This document shows, one piece after another, positions 34,628 through 42,979 of a DNA stretch of 64,000 bases (positions are counted from its first letter, which is position 1; each line of letters begins with the position of its first letter). Below the pieces are notes generated by a model, which was not told where the DNA came from, searched no databases, and worked only from the letters and a program-made list of their open reading frames with translations. This DNA is from Bosea sp. 124 (GTDB lineage: Bacteria > Pseudomonadota > Alphaproteobacteria > Rhizobiales > Beijerinckiaceae). Made by a program: the position numbers and the translations under genes. Location of the stretch: positions 3,985,001 to 4,049,000 of the forward strand of contig NZ_PZZM01000001.1 of the NCBI RefSeq assembly GCF_003046175.1. Direction: 5' to 3'.

Positions 34628-36715
34628 ATGGCTGACGGTAACGGAATGGGTCTGGATGTCGAGGCCGGCGAAGGCACGGAGCTTGGGGCTGTCCATGACG
34701 GGGAGGGCACGAATTTCGCAATCTTCTCGGCGCATGCGGAGCGGGTGGAACTCTGCCTGTTCGACGACAGCGGCGAGATCGAGACGGCCCGCATCACGCT
34801 ACCGGAATACACCGACGAGATCTGGCACGGCTATCTGCCCGGTGTGAGGCCGGGCCAGCGCTACGGCTACCGCGTCCATGGTCGTTTCGCGCCGGAGGAG
34901 GGGCATCGCTTCAACCCCAACAAGCTGCTGCTCGACCCCTATGCCCGGGACTATTCAGGAATCGTCGACTGGAACGACGCCCATTATGGCTATGAGGTGG
35001 CTGCGGGGGGCGAGAAGGACCTGAGTTTCAGCGAACTGGACAGCGCCCCCTTCATGCCGAAATGCGTCGTCTGCGACTGGCAGGCCGATGTGAAGGCGCC
35101 GGCCCGCCCGAACGTGGCCTGGGACCGGACGATCTTCTACGAGACCCATGTGCGCGGTTTCACCAAGCTGCACCCGGCCGTGCCCGAGCAGAAGCGCGGC
35201 ACCTTCGATGGCCTCGGCGAGCCGGCGGTCATCGACTACATCCGGAGCCTCGGCGTCACCTCGGTCGAGCTGCTCCCGGTCCATGCCTATCTCGACGACC
35301 ACCATCTCGCGGCCAAGGGGCTGACGAACTACTGGGGCTACAACACGATCGGCTTCTTTGCGCCGATGCAGCGCTATATGGGCAAGGCTGGGCTGCAGTC
35401 CTTCCGCGACATGGTGCGCAGGTTCCACGATGCCGGGCTCGAGGTCATCCTCGACGTGGTCTACAACCACACCGCCGAAGGCAACGAGATGGGGCCGACG
35501 CTCTCCTTCAAGGGCATCGACAACTTCGCCTACTACCGCACCATGCCGGACGATCCGCGCTTCTACATCAACGACACCGGCACGGGGAATACGGTCAACA
35601 CCTCGCATCCGCGCGTATTGCAGATGGTGCTGGATTCGCTGCGCTACTGGGTCGAGGTGATGGAGGTCGACGGTTTCCGCTTCGATCTCGGCACTATCCT
35701 CGGACGCGAGCCGCATGGCTTCGACCAGCGCGGCGGCTTCTTCGACGCGATGGGGCAGGACCCAGTTCTGCGCAAGGTCAAGCTCGTCGGCGAACCCTGG
35801 GACATCGGCCCGGGCGGCTATCAGGTCGGCGGCTTTCCGCCCGGCTGGGCGGAGTGGAACGACAAGTATCGCGACACGGTACGCGCCTATTGGAAGGGCG
35901 AGGAGGGCATCGTGCGCGATCTCGCCGCGCGCGTCACAGGCTCGGGCGACGTCTACGATCTGCGCGGGCGCCGGCCCTGGGCGGGCGTCAATTTCCTGAC
36001 CGCCCATGACGGTTTCACGCTCAACGATCTCGTTTCCTACAACGAGAAGCACAACGCGGCGAATGGCGAGGACAACAAGGATGGGCACGGCCACAACCTG
36101 TCCTTCAACTTCGGCGTCGAGGGCCCGACCGACGACGAGGGCATCATCGCCGCCCGCGAGCGCCAGAAGCGCAACCTGCTCGCGACGCTGCTCCTGTCGC
36201 ATGGCACGCCGATGATCCTGGCCGGCGACGAATGCGGACACTCGAATAGCGGCAACAACAATGTCTATGCCCAGGACAATGAACTGGCCTGGCTGAAATG
36301 GGATGAGCTGACCGAGCGCGATAAGGCGCTGACGGGTTTCGTCCGGCGCGTGACGCAGTTGCGGGCCGAGCATCCGATCTTCCGGCGCGTCTCTTTCCGC
36401 GACGGCTGCGTGTTGCGCTGGGTCAATCCGGCTGGCGGCGACCAGCAGGAGGAGCATTGGGACGACGAGGGCCTGCGCGCCATCGGGCTGCTGATGCACA
36501 TGCCCGACGTCGAGCAGGGCGGCGACGAGGCGCTGATTCTTTTCAATGCCTTCGATGGAGATGTTCCCTTCAAGATTCCGCCGCGCGTGAAGGCCGGTTC
36601 GTGGTCCGTGGTGCTCGACACCGAGACAGGCCCCGGCTCCGATGAAGGGCGCAAGGGGCTGAAGGCGGATGCGGAGCTGACGCTGTCGCCGAGGTCGCTG
36701 ATCGTGCTGATGTAG
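34628..36715 (+). CDS. glgX: Glycogen debranching enzyme GlgX (first copy)
   Basis: A 695-residue GH13 isoamylase-type debranching enzyme that trims alpha-1,6 branches. The CBM48 domain opens with GTNFAIFSAHAERVELCLFD, then the barrel with GFRFDLGTILGR (nucleophile Asp), LVGEPWDIGPGGY (acid/base Glu) and LTAHDGFTLNDLVSYNEKHN (third Asp), all intact. GAGGG precedes ATG 34628, although the frame is open upstream. It is the only gene of the island on the plus strand, divergent from glgA, and convergent with the second glgX-like gene at 36829. Confidence 0.95.
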   Translation: MADGNGMGLDVEAGEGTELGAVHDGEGTNFAIFSAHAERVELCLFDDSGEIETARITLPEYTDEIWHGYLPGVRPGQRYGYRVHGRFAPEEGHRFNPNKLLLDPYARDYSGIVDWNDAHYGYEVAAGGEKDLSFSELDSAPFMPKCVVCDWQADVKAPARPNVAWDRTIFYETHVRGFTKLHPAVPEQKRGTFDGLGEPAVIDYIRSLGVTSVELLPVHAYLDDHHLAAKGLTNYWGYNTIGFFAPMQRYMGKAGLQSFRDMVRRFHDAGLEVILDVVYNHTAEGNEMGPTLSFKGIDNFAYYRTMPDDPRFYINDTGTGNTVNTSHPRVLQMVLDSLRYWVEVMEVDGFRFDLGTILGREPHGFDQRGGFFDAMGQDPVLRKVKLVGEPWDIGPGGYQVGGFPPGWAEWNDKYRDTVRAYWKGEEGIVRDLAARVTGSGDVYDLRGRRPWAGVNFLTAHDGFTLNDLVSYNEKHNAANGEDNKDGHGHNLSFNFGVEGPTDDEGIIAARERQKRNLLATLLLSHGTPMILAGDECGHSNSGNNNVYAQDNELAWLKWDELTERDKALTGFVRRVTQLRAEHPIFRRVSFRDGCVLRWVNPAGGDQQEEHWDDEGLRAIGLLMHMPDVEQGGDEALILFNAFDGDVPFKIPPRVKAGSWSVVLDTETGPGSDEGRKGLKADAELTLSPRSLIVLM

Positions 36716-36725
36716 GGGATGGGGC

Positions 36726-36822
36726 GTGTCGTCGTGCTCGCCCTTGTGGCGAGCATCCACGACTTGAGCCCCGCCCTCGTCCTTGGAAGACGTGGATGGT
36801 CGGGACAAGCCCGACATGACGG
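36726..36822. repeat. Intergenic palindromic repeat, copy E
   Basis: A 97-base inverted element between the convergent ends of the two glgX genes. It runs TGTCGTCGTGCTCG to AAGCCCGACATGACGG, with internal ATCCACGACTT and GAAGACGTGGATGG arms. It is the close relative of copy B (8614-8709), and aligns with it from end to end. Position between convergent genes suits a two-way terminator role. Confidence 0.75.
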
Positions 36823-36828
36823 GAGCGA

Positions 36829-38796
36829 TCAGTTGCGCTGCCAGAGAAAAACGCTTCGTGCCGGCAGGTTGGAAGCGTCACCCCCCTCAGACGAGCTCAG
36901 CAGAATTGTCCATGCAGCTCCGGCGGGCAAAACGAGGGGCATTGCCTCCGCACCACGGTTGATTGCGATCAACAGCGTCTCGTCCTCGCCCGACAGCATC
37001 AGGCAGATGGCGTCGAGCACTGCCCATTCATGATCTGCGATCGGCGTGCCGTCAGTCTTGAGCCAACGCGCATCGGGCGGATTGCCCGTGCCTGTCAGGA
37101 AGCGGGCGGCCGACAGAAGCGGCCACTTTGAGCGCAGGCGGGCGAGGCTCTCGACGAAGGCGATCAGGCTCTCGTCCGCCCTGTGCCAATCGAGCCAGAA
37201 CGCCTCGTTATCCTGGCAATAGGCGTTGTTGTTGCCAGCTTGCGTGCGGCCGAACTCGTCGCCTGCCTGCAGCATCGGCGTGCCGCGCGATAGAAACAGC
37301 GTTCCCAGCAGGGCGCGGATGTCGCGGCTGCGTGCCGAGACGATGGCCGGTTCTGCGCTCTGCCCCTCCGCGCCGTTGTTCCAGCTATGGCTGTCGTTGT
37401 CGCCGTCGCGGTTGCCTTCGCCATTGGCCTCATTGTGCTTGCCTGCATAGGCGACGAGATCAGCCAATGTGAAGCCGTCATGGGCGGCGATGAAGTTGAT
37501 GCTCTCTTGGGGGCCGCGATGACGCGCTGCGAAGAGGTCGGCGGAGCCCGCCAGCCGCGTCGCCAGCGCGCCCGCGGCGCCCGCATCGCCGCGCCAGAAG
37601 CGGCGGACATCGTCGCGGTAGCGGCCGTTCCATTCGGCGAAGGGGGCGGGGAACTCGCCCAGCCGGTAGCCGCCAGGCCCGATGTCCCAGGGTTCGGCGA
37701 TGAGGATTGCCTGCGAGAGGTCCGGGTCCGGCAGGAGCGCGGCGAAAAGCGGGGCGTCCTGCGAGAAGCCTGTATCGGAGCGGCCCATCACTGTCGCGAG
37801 ATCGAAGCGGAAGCCGGCGACGCCGCAGCCGCGCCAGTGTCGCAGCGCATCCATCGCCATGCGGATGACGGGCGCCCGGTCGAGTGCCAGCGTATGGCCG
37901 CAGCCGGTGTCGTTGACCAACCGGCCGGGATCGTCGGTCGCGTGGCGGTAATAGACCGCGTTGTCGAGCCCGCGCAGGCTGATCGTCGCGCCGAATTCGT
38001 CGCTCTCGGCAGTGTGGTTGAGGACGATGTCGAGGATGATGCCGATGCCGGCTCCGGCATAGGCGGCGCAGAGCCGGCGCAGATCGGCCTCGCCGCCCGG
38101 CGCAAGGCGTGGGTCGAGCGCGAAGAAATTGACCGGGTTGTAGCCCCAGGCATTAGCGAGGCCGAGCGGCGGCAGGTGGCGCTCATCCATCCAGGCAGCG
38201 ACCGGCATCAGCTCGACATGGCTGACACCGAGGCTGACAAGATGGTCGAGGATCGCCGGCTCGCAGAGGGCTGCGAGCGTGCCGCGCAGCGGTTGCGGCA
38301 CGGCTGGATGGCGCATCGTGAAGGATTTGACGGCGAGCTCGTAGATGAAGGCGGGCTGCTGGTTATCCCGGCCGGCCGCGAGCGGCGGAAGGGCCTCGCT
38401 CACCATGCAGCGCGGCACCAGCCCGGCTGTCTCCGCGCCGCGCCGCGCCATCTGCGCATCCCAGCGGAACGGGCGGTCGACCAGCGTCGCATAGGGGTCG
38501 ATCAGGAGCTTCGTCGGGTCGAAGCGATGGCCGTGTTCGGGCTGCCAGGGGCCTTCGACGCGCAGTCCATAGCGCAGGCCCGGCGCCGCGCCGGGCAGCA
38601 GGCCGTGATGGATGTCGCCTGTCCGGCAGGGCAGGGGCAGGCGCGCGGTCTCATGCTCGCCGGCCTCGTCGAAGAGGCAGAGCTGAACCGTCGTGCCATG
38701 GCGCGAGAACACCGCGAAGCTGATGCCGTCGCCGGCCGACACCGCGCCCATGCGGGCCGGGAGCGGGCACGGGACGAGCTGCTGCCCGTCGGTCAA
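36829..38796 (-). CDS. Glycogen debranching enzyme GlgX-like (second copy)
   Basis: A 655-residue isoamylase/pullulanase-type GH13 enzyme, a diverged paralogue of the glgX at 34628. It has GISFAVFSRHGTTVQLCLFD (CBM48), GFRFDLATVMGR, LIAEPWDIGPGGY and AAHDGFTLADLVAYAGKHN, so all three catalytic carboxylates are present. It likely starts at TTG 38796, only five bases after the glgP stop, implying co-translation; an ATG at 38751 is an alternative. The C-terminal about 90 residues are a beta-domain. With glgP it could debranch limit dextrins left by phosphorolysis. Confidence 0.9.
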   Translation of the reverse strand: MTDGQQLVPCPLPARMGAVSAGDGISFAVFSRHGTTVQLCLFDEAGEHETARLPLPCRTGDIHHGLLPGAAPGLRYGLRVEGPWQPEHGHRFDPTKLLIDPYATLVDRPFRWDAQMARRGAETAGLVPRCMVSEALPPLAAGRDNQQPAFIYELAVKSFTMRHPAVPQPLRGTLAALCEPAILDHLVSLGVSHVELMPVAAWMDERHLPPLGLANAWGYNPVNFFALDPRLAPGGEADLRRLCAAYAGAGIGIILDIVLNHTAESDEFGATISLRGLDNAVYYRHATDDPGRLVNDTGCGHTLALDRAPVIRMAMDALRHWRGCGVAGFRFDLATVMGRSDTGFSQDAPLFAALLPDPDLSQAILIAEPWDIGPGGYRLGEFPAPFAEWNGRYRDDVRRFWRGDAGAAGALATRLAGSADLFAARHRGPQESINFIAAHDGFTLADLVAYAGKHNEANGEGNRDGDNDSHSWNNGAEGQSAEPAIVSARSRDIRALLGTLFLSRGTPMLQAGDEFGRTQAGNNNAYCQDNEAFWLDWHRADESLIAFVESLARLRSKWPLLSAARFLTGTGNPPDARWLKTDGTPIADHEWAVLDAICLMLSGEDETLLIAINRGAEAMPLVLPAGAAWTILLSSSEGGDASNLPARSVFLWQRN

Positions 38797-38801
38797 CGGG
38801 C

Positions 38802-41315
38802 TCAGCCCTTCGCTTGCGCAGATGGGCTTGGGCCGGTCGGAATCCGCCAGATGCGCTCGGCATATTCACGGATGGCGCGGTCGGCGCTGAACCAGCCGCA
38901 ATGGGCGGTGTTGGTCACCGACATCTTCCACCATGTCCGCTGGTCCGCCCAGAGCGCGTCGATCCGGCGCTGGGCCTGGCGGTAGCTCTCGAAATCGTTC
39001 AGCACCATGAACCAGTCATTGGCGCGCAGGCCATCGACCAGGCCGAGATAGCGGTCGCGTTCGCGCGGCGAATAGGCACCGCCGGCAACCGCATCGAGCA
39101 CGCCTTCGAGATGAGGCGTTCCGGCGATGACATCGGCGGTCGGGCGCGGGTTCCGCTTGGCCGCCTCGACCTCCTCGGCCGTCATGCCGAAGATGACGAT
39201 GTTGTCTTCGCCGACGCGCTCGCCGATCTCGATATTGGCGCCGTCGAGCGTGCCGATGGTGACGGCGCCGTTGAGCGCGAACTTCATGTTTCCGGTGCCC
39301 GACGCCTCCATGCCGGCGGTCGAGATCTGCTCGGACACGTCGGCGGCCGGGATGATGATTTCGGCTGCGCTGACATTGTAGTTCGGCAGGAACACGACCT
39401 TGAGCCGGTCGCGCGTGGTGATGTCGTTGTTCACGACCACGGCGACGTCGTTGATCAGGTTGATGATCGCCTTGGCGGTGCCGTAGTTCGAGGCGGCCTT
39501 TCCGGCGAAGATCTTCACGCGCGGCGCCCAGTCGCGATAGGGCTCGGAGCGGATCGCGTCATAAAGCGCGATCGTCTCGAGGATGTTGAGCAGCTGGCGC
39601 TTGTATTCGTGAATGCGCTTGATCTGGACGTCGAACAGGGCGTCGGGATCGACCGTGATGCCGGTGTCCTGCCGGATGATCTTCGCCAGCTTCAGCTTGT
39701 TCTCGCGGCGGATTGCGGCGAGGCGATCATGCAGGGCGCCGTCGCCGGTATGGGCGGCAAGCCGGCGGATCTGGCCGATCTCGTCGGTGAGGTCGTCGCC
39801 GCAGACCTCCTGCAGCAGCTTGGTCAGGCCCGGATTGGCGCCGAAGAGCCAGCGTCGCGGCGTGATGCCGTTGGTGACGTTGGTGATCCGGCCCGGAAAG
39901 ACGCCGTTGAGCGGCGCGAAGACAGTCTGCTCCATCAGCTTGGAATGCAGGGCCGAGACGCCGTTGACGGTATGCGAGCCGACGAAGGCGAGATGGGCCA
40001 TGCGGACGCGCCGGCCATGGTGTTCGTCGATCAGCGAAATGGTCGAGAGATCGACGCTCTCGCCGCCGCTGGAGCGCCTGACCTCTTCGAGGAAGCGGGC
40101 GTTGATGCCGAAGATGATCTGCATGTGGCGCGGCAGCAGCCGCTCCATCAGCGCCACCGGCCAGGTTTCGAGCGCCTCCGGCAGGAGTGTGTGATTGGTA
40201 TAGGAGATCGTGGCGTTGGTGAGGGTCCAGGCCTCTTCCCAGGCCAGGCCATGCTCGTCGATCAGAAGCCGCATCAACTCGGCGACGGCCAGCGCCGGAT
40301 GGGTGTCGTTGAGCTGGAGCGCGACCTTGTCAGGAAGATTGTCGAGCTTGCCGAACTGGCGATAGTGCCGACGCACGAGATCCTGGAGCGAAGCCGAGGT
40401 GAAGAAGAACTCCTGCCGCAGCCGCAGTTCCTGACCTGTCGGGGTCGAATCGTTTGGGTAGAGCACCTTGGAGATCGCCTCGGCGCGATTGCGCTCGGCA
40501 ACGGCGCCGACGAGATCACCCTGGTTGAAGGCGTCGAGCGAGAGCGGGTGCATGGCGCGCGCGCGCCAGAGCCGCAGCGTCGTCGCGTCGCGGCCGCGCC
40601 AGCCGATGATGGGGGTGTCGTAGGCGACTGCGAAGATCGTCTCTTCCGGCTCCCAGAAGACCTCGCCCGGCTTCTGCGTCGCGGTCACGGCCCCGCCGAA
40701 GCCAATCTTGTAGGAGGCCTCGCGGCGCTCGAACTCCCAGGGATTGCGGAAGGAGAGCCAGTCCTCGGGGACCTCGACCTGCTTGCCGCCGTCGATGCGC
40801 TGCTTGAACAGGCCATGATCGTAGCGGATGCCGTAGCCGAGCGCCGGCACGCCGGTCGAGGCCATAGCCTCGAGATAGCAGGCGGCGAGACGACCCAGGC
40901 CGCCATTGCCGAGCGCGGCATCGGGCTCGATCGTCTCGATCTCGGCGAGATCGACGCCGAGTTCGCGCATTGCCTGCGCCATCGGGCCGGTGAGCCCGAG
41001 ATTGCTCAGGGCGTCGGCCAGCGAGCGGCCGATCAGGAATTCGAGCGAGAGATAATAGACCCGCTTTCGCCCGGTCTGGTAGCTGTCGCGAGTCGAGCGC
41101 TGCCAGACATCGACGATATGGTCGCGTGCCGCCAGGATGCCGGCGGTGAGCCAGTCATGCGGTTGCGCGACCGAAGCATTCTTGCCGAGCGAATAGGTCA
41201 GCTTCCTGAGAATCTCGGCCTTGAGGGCCTCGACCCGCGCGTCGGATTCGGCAGGGCGGGCGGCGTCGGAGGCTGTCTCGGTCAAGCGCAGAAATCCCGG
41301 CTGTTTCGCTGGCAC
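38802..41315 (-). CDS. glgP: Glycogen/starch phosphorylase
   Basis: An 837-residue GT35 enzyme that releases glucose-1-phosphate from glycogen. The PLP lysine is in EASGTGNMKFALNG, and the substrate and phosphate-binding motifs include EPDAALGNGGLGRLAACYL and LQLNDTHPALAVAELMRLL. Length fits bacterial GlgP (about 800-840 residues). The start is a GTG at 41315. It is the first gene of a two-gene transcript with the second glgX, and a 59-residue membrane protein gene lies 103 bases upstream on the same strand. Confidence 0.96.
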   Translation of the reverse strand: MPAKQPGFLRLTETASDAARPAESDARVEALKAEILRKLTYSLGKNASVAQPHDWLTAGILAARDHIVDVWQRSTRDSYQTGRKRVYYLSLEFLIGRSLADALSNLGLTGPMAQAMRELGVDLAEIETIEPDAALGNGGLGRLAACYLEAMASTGVPALGYGIRYDHGLFKQRIDGGKQVEVPEDWLSFRNPWEFERREASYKIGFGGAVTATQKPGEVFWEPEETIFAVAYDTPIIGWRGRDATTLRLWRARAMHPLSLDAFNQGDLVGAVAERNRAEAISKVLYPNDSTPTGQELRLRQEFFFTSASLQDLVRRHYRQFGKLDNLPDKVALQLNDTHPALAVAELMRLLIDEHGLAWEEAWTLTNATISYTNHTLLPEALETWPVALMERLLPRHMQIIFGINARFLEEVRRSSGGESVDLSTISLIDEHHGRRVRMAHLAFVGSHTVNGVSALHSKLMEQTVFAPLNGVFPGRITNVTNGITPRRWLFGANPGLTKLLQEVCGDDLTDEIGQIRRLAAHTGDGALHDRLAAIRRENKLKLAKIIRQDTGITVDPDALFDVQIKRIHEYKRQLLNILETIALYDAIRSEPYRDWAPRVKIFAGKAASNYGTAKAIINLINDVAVVVNNDITTRDRLKVVFLPNYNVSAAEIIIPAADVSEQISTAGMEASGTGNMKFALNGAVTIGTLDGANIEIGERVGEDNIVIFGMTAEEVEAAKRNPRPTADVIAGTPHLEGVLDAVAGGAYSPRERDRYLGLVDGLRANDWFMVLNDFESYRQAQRRIDALWADQRTWWKMSVTNTAHCGWFSADRAIREYAERIWRIPTGPSPSAQAKG

Positions 41316-41418
41316 GAGTGTCGAGGCAACGTCCCGGCAAGTCCAGACGAAATTGCCGCAATGCGGTAGGTTTTGGCGCGGGCGTCGCCATCCTGCCGCA
41401 ACGCGATGCGCAGGACGG

Positions 41419-41598
41419 CTATTGCCTGACGGTGCCGGTTTCCTCGCGCGCGTTCTGTCCGAGCTGCTTTGCGCCAGTGACGGCCGAGTCGGTCAGGCCG
41501 ACGACGCTCGCCCAGGCGTTGCGTGTGTAGAAGCCCTGATGGGCCACGGCGTCGTAGCCGATCGCGATCACGGCGATGATCAGCAGGATGCGAAACAT
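41419..41598 (-). CDS. Small membrane-anchored protein, unknown function
   Basis: A 59-residue protein read from ATG 41598 with a very strong GGGAGGG ribosome site at 41602-41608 (revcomp of CCCTCCC). It has one N-terminal transmembrane segment (FRILLIIAVIAIGYDAVA, about residues 2-19) followed by a 40-residue polar domain with GFYTRNAWASVVG and a Gln/Arg-rich tail. It could be a small anchor or regulator. It shares the 148-base intergenic region carrying the SOS box with the divergent radical SAM gene. No homology is claimed. Confidence 0.6.
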   Translation of the reverse strand: MFRILLIIAVIAIGYDAVAHQGFYTRNAWASVVGLTDSAVTGAKQLGQNAREETGTVRQ

Positions 41599-41718
41599 CT
41601 ATCCCTCCCTGTCTTGCTGATCAGGCAACGCCGGCCCCGGGCGGCATGTTCCGCTCAGGACCGGATCGCACGCCCGCGACGAAAGGTCTCTGGCGCGGAA
41701 CTGAGCGCTCAGATAAAA

Positions 41719-41733
41719 GAACAAATAAAGAAC
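41719..41733. promoter_or_regulatory. SOS (LexA) box, GAAC-N7-GAAC
   Basis: GAAC-AAATAAA-GAAC at 41719-41733 fits exactly the direct-repeat operator of alphaproteobacterial LexA (GTTC-N7-GTTC on the other strand). It lies 13 bases upstream of the GTG start of the radical SAM gene, where bound LexA would block transcription or initiation. The same box could also reach the divergent small membrane protein gene. Repression by LexA is inferred from the known motif. Confidence 0.75.
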
Positions 41734-41746
41734 AAAGAGGTTTGGC

Positions 41747-42979
41747 GTGCCCCAACTCACCGTGATGCAGAAGCTGGAAATCCTCAGCGATGCGGCGAAA
41801 TACGACGCATCCTGCGCATCGAGCAGCACAACGAAGCGCAATTCGCTCGGAGGCGGTATCGGGTCGACGACGGGGTCCGGCATCTGCCATTCCTATGCGC
41901 CGGACGGCCGCTGCATCTCGCTGCTCAAGATCCTGCTGACCAACTATTGCAGCTATGACTGCGTCTTCTGCATCAACCGCTCTTCGAGCAATGTCAGGCG
42001 GGCGCGCTTCTCGGTCGAGGAGGTCGTCGATCTGACGCTGAATTTCTACAAGCGCAATTATATCGAGGGGCTGTTCCTTTCCTCCGGCATCATCCGCTCG
42101 CCCGACTACACCATGGCGGAGATGGTGCGGGTCGCGGAGATGCTGCGGACGGTCCACGGCTTCCGCGGTTATATCCATCTCAAGCTCATTCCCAGCGCGA
42201 ACCCCGATCTCGTGGCGCAGGCCGGGCTGTTTGCCGATCGCGTCTCGATCAATGTCGAGCTGCCGACCGAGATCTCGCTCGAGCGCTTCGCGCCCGAGAA
42301 GCGGCCGCGCGACATCCGCGCCGCCATGGGCGGGCTGAAGCTCAGGATCGAGGAGAGCAAGGCGGAGCGGGCGAAAACCAAACGCGCGCCCGCCTTCTCC
42401 CCAGCGGGGCAGAGCACGCAGATGATTGTCGGCGCCGACGGGTCGAGTGATGCCGCGATCCTGCAGCGCAGCGCCCAGCTCTACGGCTCCTTCGGTTTGC
42501 GGCGGGTCTATTATTCGGCCTTCAGTCCGATCCCGGATGCCTCGGCGCAATTGCCGCTGGCCGAGGCACCTCTCATGCGCGAGCACCGCCTCTATCAGGC
42601 CGATTGGCTGACGCGGTTCTATGGCTTCAACGTCGAGGAAATCCTCGATGACGGGGTGGGCGGGATGCTCGACCTCGCCATCGATCCGAAGCTCGCCTGG
42701 GCGTTGCGCCATCGCGGCCGCTTTCCCGTCGATGTGAATTGCGCCGATCGCGAGACGCTGCTGCGAGTGCCGGGGCTCGGCACCAGAAGCGTCGGCCGAA
42801 TTCTGGAGATGCGGCGCTTCCGGTGGCTGCGGCTCGACGATGTCGGCAAGCTGGCGCGATCAATGTCCACCTTGCGCCATTTCATCGTGGCCGATGGCTG
42901 GCGGCCAGGTACGGCGCTCGACAGCGACGGGCTGCGGCAGCATCTGGCGCCGAAGCCCCTGCAACTGGCGCTGCTGTGA
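41747..42979 (+). CDS. Radical SAM protein linked to UdgX, DNA repair/modification type
   Basis: A 410-residue radical SAM protein of the UdgX-linked family (putative DNA modification/repair radical SAM protein). The [4Fe-4S] motif is Cys68-SYD-Cys72-VF-Cys75 (C-x3-C-x2-C), in NYCSYDCVFCINR. It has GSICHSY-like residues before it (GSGICHSYAPDG) and a C-terminal helix-hairpin-helix near LLRVPGLGTRSVGRILEM (about 345-362), a DNA-binding element. GTG 41747 has GAGG six bases upstream. The UdgX gene overlaps its stop (GTGA). The SOS box just upstream suggests induction on DNA damage. The chemistry of the family is unknown. Confidence 0.9.
   Translation: MPQLTVMQKLEILSDAAKYDASCASSSTTKRNSLGGGIGSTTGSGICHSYAPDGRCISLLKILLTNYCSYDCVFCINRSSSNVRRARFSVEEVVDLTLNFYKRNYIEGLFLSSGIIRSPDYTMAEMVRVAEMLRTVHGFRGYIHLKLIPSANPDLVAQAGLFADRVSINVELPTEISLERFAPEKRPRDIRAAMGGLKLRIEESKAERAKTKRAPAFSPAGQSTQMIVGADGSSDAAILQRSAQLYGSFGLRRVYYSAFSPIPDASAQLPLAEAPLMREHRLYQADWLTRFYGFNVEEILDDGVGGMLDLAIDPKLAWALRHRGRFPVDVNCADRETLLRVPGLGTRSVGRILEMRRFRWLRLDDVGKLARSMSTLRHFIVADGWRPGTALDSDGLRQHLAPKPLQLALL

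Noticed and set aside
38814..41369. Long open frame (about 850 codons) on the plus strand across glgP
   Set aside because: It is the mirror of glgP, which has the PLP-lysine motif and full length. The antisense product is Arg/Asp-rich without motifs.
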